15,591 nucleotides of DNA. Origin: Candidatus Nomurabacteria bacterium. Lineage in GTDB: Bacteria > Patescibacteriota > Minisyncoccia > Phycocordibacterales > UBA9973. Below the pieces are notes generated by a model. It was given only the letters and a program-made list of their open reading frames with translations, was not told where the DNA came from and did no database searches. The stretch lies in assembly GCA_943354525.1 (NCBI GenBank), contig CALRCI010000009.1, forward strand, positions 1 through 15,591, read 5' to 3'. A program made the translations under genes and the position numbers. Shown here piece after piece: positions 12,141-15,591 of the stretch (within the stretch, counting starts at the first letter, position 1; every line of letters starts with the position of its first letter).

Positions 12141-12277
12141 ACTAGCTCTCCGAGCTATTTTAATTGGTGCAAACGCTTCCTTCAGGCCCTGGCCGAGAGT
12201 AAGAACCATCGATTTTTTAAAAGGTTTCTTAACACGTAACAGCAGGCAGCCCTCAAAGCTCCTACCTCTAACGGAAA
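12141..12277 (+). promoter_or_regulatory. Structured 5' leader of rpsS
   Basis: About 137 nt. It opens with TAGCTC-TCC-GAGCTA (12143-12157) followed by TTTTAATT, at the same distance from the -10 as the first hairpin of the tuf leader. A second stem pairs AAGAACC (12201-12207) with GGTTTCTT (12223-12230), one bulge. The remainder has no clear structure and no Shine-Dalgarno sequence before the ATG. A role in coordinating the two ribosomal units is inferred. Confidence 0.5.
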
Positions 12278-12634
12278 ATGACCAGATCACTCAAAAAAGG
12301 CCCATATGTAGACGAGCGACTTCTCGGGAAGATCGCCGGCAAAGACCCCCTCAAGACCGGGGTCATTAAGACGTGGGCACGTGCCTGCCAAATCGCTCCA
12401 GAAATGGTGGGATTCACCTTTGGCGTCCACAACGGCAAGCTCCACATCGAAGTTCTCGTCTCCGAAGACATGGTTGGCCATCGTCTCGGTGAATTCTCTC
12501 CAACCCGCAAGTTCGTCCGCCATGGAGGTAAGATGCAGAAGGAACTCGAAGCGAAGAAGAAGGAATCTGAAATCGCTTCAGCCCAATCAGCTAAGGCAGC
12601 AGCAAATGACGCTGGTGCAAGCAAGAAAAAATAA
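12278..12634 (+). CDS. rpsS: Small ribosomal subunit protein uS19
   Basis: 118 residues; 30S head protein contacting S13 and the A-site region. The core is standard: RSLKKGPYVDERLL (3-16), then VIKTWARACQIAPEMVGFTFGVHNGKLH and EDMVGHRLGEFSPTRKFVRHGGK. After residue 88 a 30-residue Lys/Ala-rich tail (ELEAKKKESEIA, then KAAANDAGASKKK) extends past the usual 92-residue length. It is first in the second ribosomal unit, separated from rplB by 6.4 kb although the two are adjacent in most bacteria. The stop codon overlaps the rplV start by one base (TAATG). Confidence 0.97.
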   Translation: MTRSLKKGPYVDERLLGKIAGKDPLKTGVIKTWARACQIAPEMVGFTFGVHNGKLHIEVLVSEDMVGHRLGEFSPTRKFVRHGGKMQKELEAKKKESEIASAQSAKAAANDAGASKKK

Positions 12635-13095
12635 TGAAAGCCTCACTTACCAACTACAGACAGTCTCCTCGTAAAGTCCGCCTCGTGGCGAGCCTTATTC
12701 GCGGCAAGTCAGTTGCCGTCGCAGACCGTGAACTTGCATTTCTTGTGAAGCGCGCAAGTTCTCCAATTCGTGTTCTCCTCGCATCTGCTGTGGCCAATGC
12801 CAAGCAGGCGGGAATCGAAGCTGAAAACCTTTTCGTCAAAGAAATTCGCGTCGACAAAGGTATCGTCATGAAGCGCCAAATGCCTCGCGCCTTCGGCCGT
12901 GCATCACGTATCAACAAGCGCGCATCACATGTCCTCATCGTCCTCGGCGAGCGTGGTGTTGAGACCAAGAAGATCGAAGTTTCAAAAAATCCGCCAGCTG
13001 GCGGATCCAAAAAGACAGCAAAGCCTGCAGCCAAGGCCGTTACTAAGAAAATTTCTAAGCCTCGCGCGAAGAAAACTGTAAAAAGCCATGAGTAA
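12634..13095 (+). CDS. rplV: Large ribosomal subunit protein uL22
   Basis: 153 residues; 50S protein whose loop lines the exit tunnel near the macrolide site. Family core: NYRQSPRKVRLVASLIRGKS (6-25), then SPIRVLLASAVANAKQAG and the tunnel hairpin VDKGIVMKRQMPRAFGRASRINKRASHVLIVL. The domain ends near residue 112; a 40-residue basic tail follows (GSKKTAKPAAKAVTKK, ISKPRAKKTVKSHE). The junction codes NPPAGG from a perfect 18-bp palindrome at 12989-13006. The gene overlaps rpsS by 1 nt and rpsC by 8 nt, so the three are translationally coupled. L22 of model bacteria is about 110 residues, so the tail is a lineage trait. Confidence 0.96.
   Translation: MKASLTNYRQSPRKVRLVASLIRGKSVAVADRELAFLVKRASSPIRVLLASAVANAKQAGIEAENLFVKEIRVDKGIVMKRQMPRAFGRASRINKRASHVLIVLGERGVETKKIEVSKNPPAGGSKKTAKPAAKAVTKKISKPRAKKTVKSHE
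12989..13006. repeat. Perfect 18-bp palindrome inside rplV
   Basis: ATCCGCCAGCTGGCGGAT reads the same on both strands. It lies at the boundary between the L22 core and its basic tail, and encodes PPAGG within KNPPAGGSKK. The flanks are A runs on both sides. It looks like a palindromic repeat inserted into a tolerant part of the gene. Confidence 0.75.
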
Positions 13096-13750
13096 AATCG
13101 TCCATCCATATGCCCATCGCCTCGTTATCCTCCGTGACTGGAAGTCACGCTGGTTTGCGACGGATGCTAAATTCGCATCGTATCTTAAGACTGATGTTCT
13201 CGTCCGTGAATTTCTCCAAAAGAAACTCCGTGGTTTCTACGTCTCGTCTATCGAATTCGAACGCAGTCAGAAATCAACACACCTCATCGTTCGTACATCA
13301 CGTCCGGGTATGCTCATCGGCCGCTCAGGTGAAGGTTCGATCAAACTCAAGAACGACGTTCTCAAATTCATGAAGAAGAAGGGACTTACCGTTCCAGAAG
13401 AGCTCAAGCTCGACATCGTTGAAGTGCCAAATCCAGAAGCAGATGCGCACATCGTCGCCTACACGGTGGCCGAAGGTCTCGAGAAGCGTATGCCATATCG
13501 CCGCGTCATCAAACAGACGATCGAGAAAGTCATGCAAGTTCGTGGCGTTTCCGGAGCACGTATCGTCCTCGGTGGACGTCTCGGCGGTGCTGAAATTGCT
13601 CGTGGCGAAGAGTTGAAGCGCGGTTCTATTCCGCTTCAGACATTCCGTGCCGACATCGACTTCGCTCGTGAGAAAGCCCACATGTCATATGGCGATATCG
13701 GTATCAAAGTTTGGATTTATCGCGGTCAGATTTTTAGCAAAGACAAGTAA
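13088..13750 (+). CDS. rpsC: Small ribosomal subunit protein uS3
   Basis: 220 residues; lines the mRNA entry tunnel with S4 and S5. The N-terminus MSKIVHPYAHRLVILRDWKSRWFA corresponds to the family start (usually GQKVHPIGFRLG...W.S.WY) but lacks the GQK and the first glycine. The KH domain has RPGMLIGRSGEGSIKLK (about 75-91). The C-terminal domain is canonical: GVSGARIVLGGRLGGAEIARGEELKRGSIPLQTFRADIDFA, then YGDIGIKVWIYRG. The ATG lies inside the end of rplV (8-nt overlap). Confidence 0.97.
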   Translation: MSKIVHPYAHRLVILRDWKSRWFATDAKFASYLKTDVLVREFLQKKLRGFYVSSIEFERSQKSTHLIVRTSRPGMLIGRSGEGSIKLKNDVLKFMKKKGLTVPEELKLDIVEVPNPEADAHIVAYTVAEGLEKRMPYRRVIKQTIEKVMQVRGVSGARIVLGGRLGGAEIARGEELKRGSIPLQTFRADIDFAREKAHMSYGDIGIKVWIYRGQIFSKDK

Positions 13751-13771
13751 TTAGATATTAGAACTTAGAAA
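13751..13771. repeat. Degenerate TTAG heptad array in the rpsC-rplP spacer
   Basis: TTAG at 13751, 13758 and 13765, exactly 7 bp apart (TTAGATA-TTAGAAC-TTAGAAA). It has the same period as the CTAG arrays, with C changed to T. Only one arm is present. It is followed by TTTTATT and the rplP start. Confidence 0.65.
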
Positions 13772-13778
13772 TTTTATT

Positions 13779-14201
13779 ATGTTACTCCCGAAAAAAGTTA
13801 AGCATCGCAAATGGCAGAGCCAGCGCGAGAACAAACGCAACAAAGCCCTTCGCCCTGATACGCGCGGTATTTCACTTGCCTTCGGTTCGTACGGCTTGAA
13901 AGCTGATACGGCATCACGCGTGACCAGCCAGCAAATCGAATCAGCTCGCAAGGCTATGACTCGTGCGCTCGGCAAGACTGCCCGTGTGTGGATTCGCATC
14001 TTCCCTGACCGACCTTGGACTTCGAAACCACCAGAAGTGGGTATGGGTAAGGGTAAAGGCGATCCCCAAGGCTACTGTTTCCAGGTTCGTCCAGGACGTG
14101 TCATTTTCGAAGTTGACGGTGTCGACGAGAAAGTTGCGCGTGAATCTCTCCGCAAGGCGGGAACGAAATTACCGGTTAAGACGCGCATCATTGCCCGCTA
14201 A
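13779..14201 (+). CDS. rplP: Large ribosomal subunit protein uL16
   Basis: 140 residues; 50S protein next to the A-site tRNA elbow, needed for late assembly. Landmarks: LLPKKVKHRKWQ (2-13), ISLAFGSYGLKA, then ARKAMTRALGKTARVWIRIFPDRPWTSKP and the VGMGKGKGDPQGYCFQVRPGRVIFEVDG block, with the usual Arg in RIFPD. The C-terminus ends at GTKLPVKTRIIAR. The length is normal. Preceded by a 28-bp spacer with a degenerate heptad array and AAATTTTATT instead of a Shine-Dalgarno sequence. Confidence 0.97.
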   Translation: MLLPKKVKHRKWQSQRENKRNKALRPDTRGISLAFGSYGLKADTASRVTSQQIESARKAMTRALGKTARVWIRIFPDRPWTSKPPEVGMGKGKGDPQGYCFQVRPGRVIFEVDGVDEKVARESLRKAGTKLPVKTRIIAR

Positions 14202-14210
14202 ATTTATTTT

Positions 14211-14381
14211 ATGGAATATTCAAAAATGTCGAAAACAGAATTAACGGCAGCTATCCGCGACGCGAAGAACAAGCTTCGCGAGGGAACATTTGCTGCGAGT
14301 CACTCACGTGCCAAGGATGCCAAGGCGCAGATGAAACTTCGCCGCGATGTCGCTCGCATGATGACTGCCTATAATAAATAA
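14211..14381 (+). CDS. rpmC: Large ribosomal subunit protein uL29
   Basis: 56-residue 50S protein near the tunnel exit. The sequence starts MEYSKMSKTELTAAIRDAKNKLREGTF and ends LRRDVARMMTAYNK. The two-helix coiled hairpin and the LRRDVARMMT block (usually V-R-RDIARIKT) identify it, as does the slot between rplP and rpsQ. A second in-frame ATG at 14226 (Met6) would give a 51-residue form starting MSKTELTAAI, closer to some family members; the first ATG is preferred because it is preceded by the same AAATTTATTTT context as its neighbours. It is slightly shorter than the usual 60-65 residues. Confidence 0.92.
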   Translation: MEYSKMSKTELTAAIRDAKNKLREGTFAASHSRAKDAKAQMKLRRDVARMMTAYNK

Positions 14382-14385
14382 TTGT

Positions 14386-14622
14386 ATGAAAACCACTGAC
14401 AAAATAATCAAAACACTTCAGGGAGTTGTCGTTTCAGACAAGATGCAGAAGACTGTCGTCGTCAAAGTCGACCGTTTCGAAAAGCATCCGAAGTACGGCA
14501 AGTATTTGAAGATTTCGAAGAAGTACAAGGCGCATGATGAAGCCGGACACAAAGTCGGCGACGTCGTGACGATCGTCGAATGCCGCCCGATGTCGAAAGA
14601 TAAGCATTTTATCGTTAAATAA
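14386..14622 (+). CDS. rpsQ: Small ribosomal subunit protein uS17
   Basis: 78 residues; primary 16S rRNA-binding OB-fold protein. LQGVVVSDKMQKTVVVKVDRFEKHPKYGKYLKISKKYKAHDE (11-52) and HKVGDVVTIVECRPMSKDKHF (55-75) are the family hallmarks. The start lies 4 bp after the rpmC stop, with no Shine-Dalgarno motif. The length is close to the usual 80-85. Confidence 0.97.
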   Translation: MKTTDKIIKTLQGVVVSDKMQKTVVVKVDRFEKHPKYGKYLKISKKYKAHDEAGHKVGDVVTIVECRPMSKDKHFIVK

Positions 14623-14632
14623 TTACACTTTT

Positions 14633-15004
14633 ATGTTACAAGACGGATCCATCGTAAAAATCACAGACAACGCCGGCGGTAAAGTCGGCAAGATTTTCAA
14701 GGTGCTCGGCTCGGCACATCGCCGCTACGTATCGATCGGGGATCGCGTGATTATCTCGATCAAAGTCGCTGAGCCTCGCAAGGGCGTGAAGAAGAAAGAT
14801 GTCCATCAGGCCGTCGTCGTACGTTGCCGCACTGCCTTCCGTCGCAAGGACGGTTCATACATCCGCTTCGATGACAACGCTGTCGTCATTCTCGAAAAAG
14901 ACAAGATGGATCCGAAAGCCGGCCGTGTCTTCGGTCCGATTCCACGTGAGCTCGCAGAGCGCGGGTATCAGAAAATTATTTCCCTCGCACCCGAAGTTAT
15001 CTAA
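14633..15004 (+). CDS. rplN: Large ribosomal subunit protein uL14
   Basis: 123 residues; 50S protein at the subunit interface that also binds the silencing factor RsfS. Typical segments are GSIVKITDNAGGKVGKIFKVLG (5-26), YVSIGDRVIISIKVA, VHQAVVVRCRTAFRRKDGSYIRFDDNAVVIL and RVFGPIPRELAERGYQKIISLAPEVI at the end. The length is standard. It starts after CACTTTT. Its stop is part of a short duplication that leads into rplX. Confidence 0.97.
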   Translation: MLQDGSIVKITDNAGGKVGKIFKVLGSAHRRYVSIGDRVIISIKVAEPRKGVKKKDVHQAVVVRCRTAFRRKDGSYIRFDDNAVVILEKDKMDPKAGRVFGPIPRELAERGYQKIISLAPEVI

Positions 15005-15020
15005 ATTGATTATCTAAATT
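14997..15020. repeat. 11-bp direct repeat across the rplN stop and rplX leader
   Basis: TTATCTAAATT occurs at 14997-15007 and again at 15010-15020, a period of 13 bp. The first copy contains the rplN stop codon. The second runs into TTATG, the rplX start. The 15-mer ATCTAAATTTTATGA at 15012-15026 recurs at the rplX-rplE junction (15317-15331). Confidence 0.8.
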
Positions 15021-15022
15021 TT

Positions 15023-15322
15023 ATGAACATCAAAAAAGGCGACAAAGTAATAATCATGGCAGGCAAAGACCGCGGCAAGACCGGTACGATTCTCAAATCG
15101 TTTCCGAAGGAATCTCGCGTCATCGTCGAAGGCCACAACAAATTAAAGAAACATCAGAAGGCGAACCGCAATGCGAAGGGCGCGATCATCGACATCGCGC
15201 ATCCAATGCATGTCTCCAACGTCATGCTCGTCGGTTCGAATGGCAAGGGTACTCGCACGGGCAAGAAATTAGTAGGGGATAAATACGTTCGTGTCGCGAA
15301 GAAGGGCGACCGCGAAATCTAA
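15023..15322 (+). CDS. rplX: Large ribosomal subunit protein uL24
   Basis: 99 residues; one of the two initiators of 50S assembly. The KOW motif is KKGDKVIIMAGKDRGKTGTILKSF (4-27). It is followed by VIVEGHNKLKKHQKA, IIDIAHPMHVSNVML and a basic C-terminus with KKLVGDKYVRVAKKGDREI. The normal length and the place between rplN and rplE agree. There is no Shine-Dalgarno sequence; AAATTTT precedes the ATG. Confidence 0.97.
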   Translation: MNIKKGDKVIIMAGKDRGKTGTILKSFPKESRVIVEGHNKLKKHQKANRNAKGAIIDIAHPMHVSNVMLVGSNGKGTRTGKKLVGDKYVRVAKKGDREI

Positions 15323-15327
15323 ATTTT

Positions 15328-15591
15328 ATGATTACGATCAAAGAAAAAGAAGCAAAGGCATTCGATACGCTCAAAGGCGCATTTGGATACAAGAATAAAA
15401 TGGCTGCACCGCACTTGGTGAAAGTAGTCATTTCTTCTTCGACTGGCTCAGGCGTGAAGCGCGACAAGAATCGCAATGACCTCGTAGCCGGACGCCTCGC
15501 GAAGATTACCGGCCAGAAACCGGCGATGCGCGGTGCGAAGAAATCTATCGCATCGTTCAAGATCCGCACCGGCGACCAAGTCGGCGTCATG
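15328..15591 (+). CDS. rplE: Large ribosomal subunit protein uL5, N-terminal part (3' end outside window)
   Basis: The first 88 residues of uL5, the 50S protein that binds 5S rRNA and touches the P-site tRNA. AAPHLVKVVISSSTGSG (26-42) matches the P-K-hydrophobic-V-x-N-x-G-x-G segment, with Ser where most have the Asn. LAKITGQKPAMRGAKKSIASFKIRTGDQVGVM (57-88) is the diagnostic LxxITGQKPxxTxAKKSIAxFKxRxGxxxGxx block. The frame is open to the window edge. The start was chosen at the first ATG after the rplX stop, 5 bp away, in the repeated AAATTTTATG context. A shorter N-terminus than E. coli L5 by a few residues is apparent. Confidence 0.95.
   Translation, partial: MITIKEKEAKAFDTLKGAFGYKNKMAAPHLVKVVISSSTGSGVKRDKNRNDLVAGRLAKITGQKPAMRGAKKSIASFKIRTGDQVGVM

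Noticed and set aside
15222..15590. Minus-strand open frame across rplX and rplE
   Set aside because: Antisense to two certain ribosomal genes; no recognisable protein.

Overview
The window looks like chromosomal DNA from a small-genome bacterium, most likely a member of the Candidate Phyla Radiation (Patescibacteria), perhaps a Parcubacteria lineage. This is inferred from a combination of traits: short overlapping ribosomal-protein genes with Lys/Ala-rich tails, an alpha2-type glycyl-tRNA synthetase, a RelE-type toxin pair of the kind common in those genomes, and an almost complete lack of Shine-Dalgarno sequences. TGA is used as a stop (pyrC), so the TGA=Gly code of Gracilibacteria/Absconditabacteria is not in use.

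Layout. Bases 1-862 hold the 3' end of a glycyl-tRNA synthetase gene and its terminator. Bases 911-1429 hold a ribbon-helix-helix antitoxin and a RelE-like toxin. Bases 1438-5862 hold the first half of an S10-type operon: promoter, 138-nt leader, tuf, rpsJ, rplC, rplD, rplW, rplB, closed by a strong terminator. Bases 5866-12091 are an interruption placed exactly between rplB and rpsS, which are normally adjacent. It carries an orphan three-helix membrane protein, dgkA, a block of palindromic repeats, murI, and four pyrimidine genes (pyrF, a pyrE-like gene, pyrC, pyrD) on mixed strands, most with their own promoter and terminator. Bases 12107-15591 resume the operon from a second promoter: rpsS, rplV, rpsC, rplP, rpmC, rpsQ, rplN, rplX and the start of rplE.

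How it works together. The ribosomal genes are in canonical order but in two transcription units. The two units start from near-identical extended -10 promoters, with a small hairpin at the same distance from the -10 and leaders of almost equal length (about 138 and 137 nt), which suggests matched expression. The interrupting block supplies the last four steps of UMP synthesis (dihydroorotase, dihydroorotate dehydrogenase, orotate phosphoribosyltransferase, OMP decarboxylase) and two envelope functions (lipid kinase for the carrier lipid pool, glutamate racemase for D-Glu). The first two steps of pyrimidine synthesis are not in the window.

The most unusual structures are non-coding. Several operon spacers are built of strictly 7-bp-phased CTAG units, three of them in opposing arms that can fold. 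Three genes appear to have leaderless transcripts with the same -10 to ATG spacing. A composite of REP-like palindromes lies at 6877-7047, and a perfect 18-bp palindrome sits inside rplV. No rRNA, tRNA, CRISPR array or insertion sequence was seen, and there is no gap longer than 300 bases without a gene.
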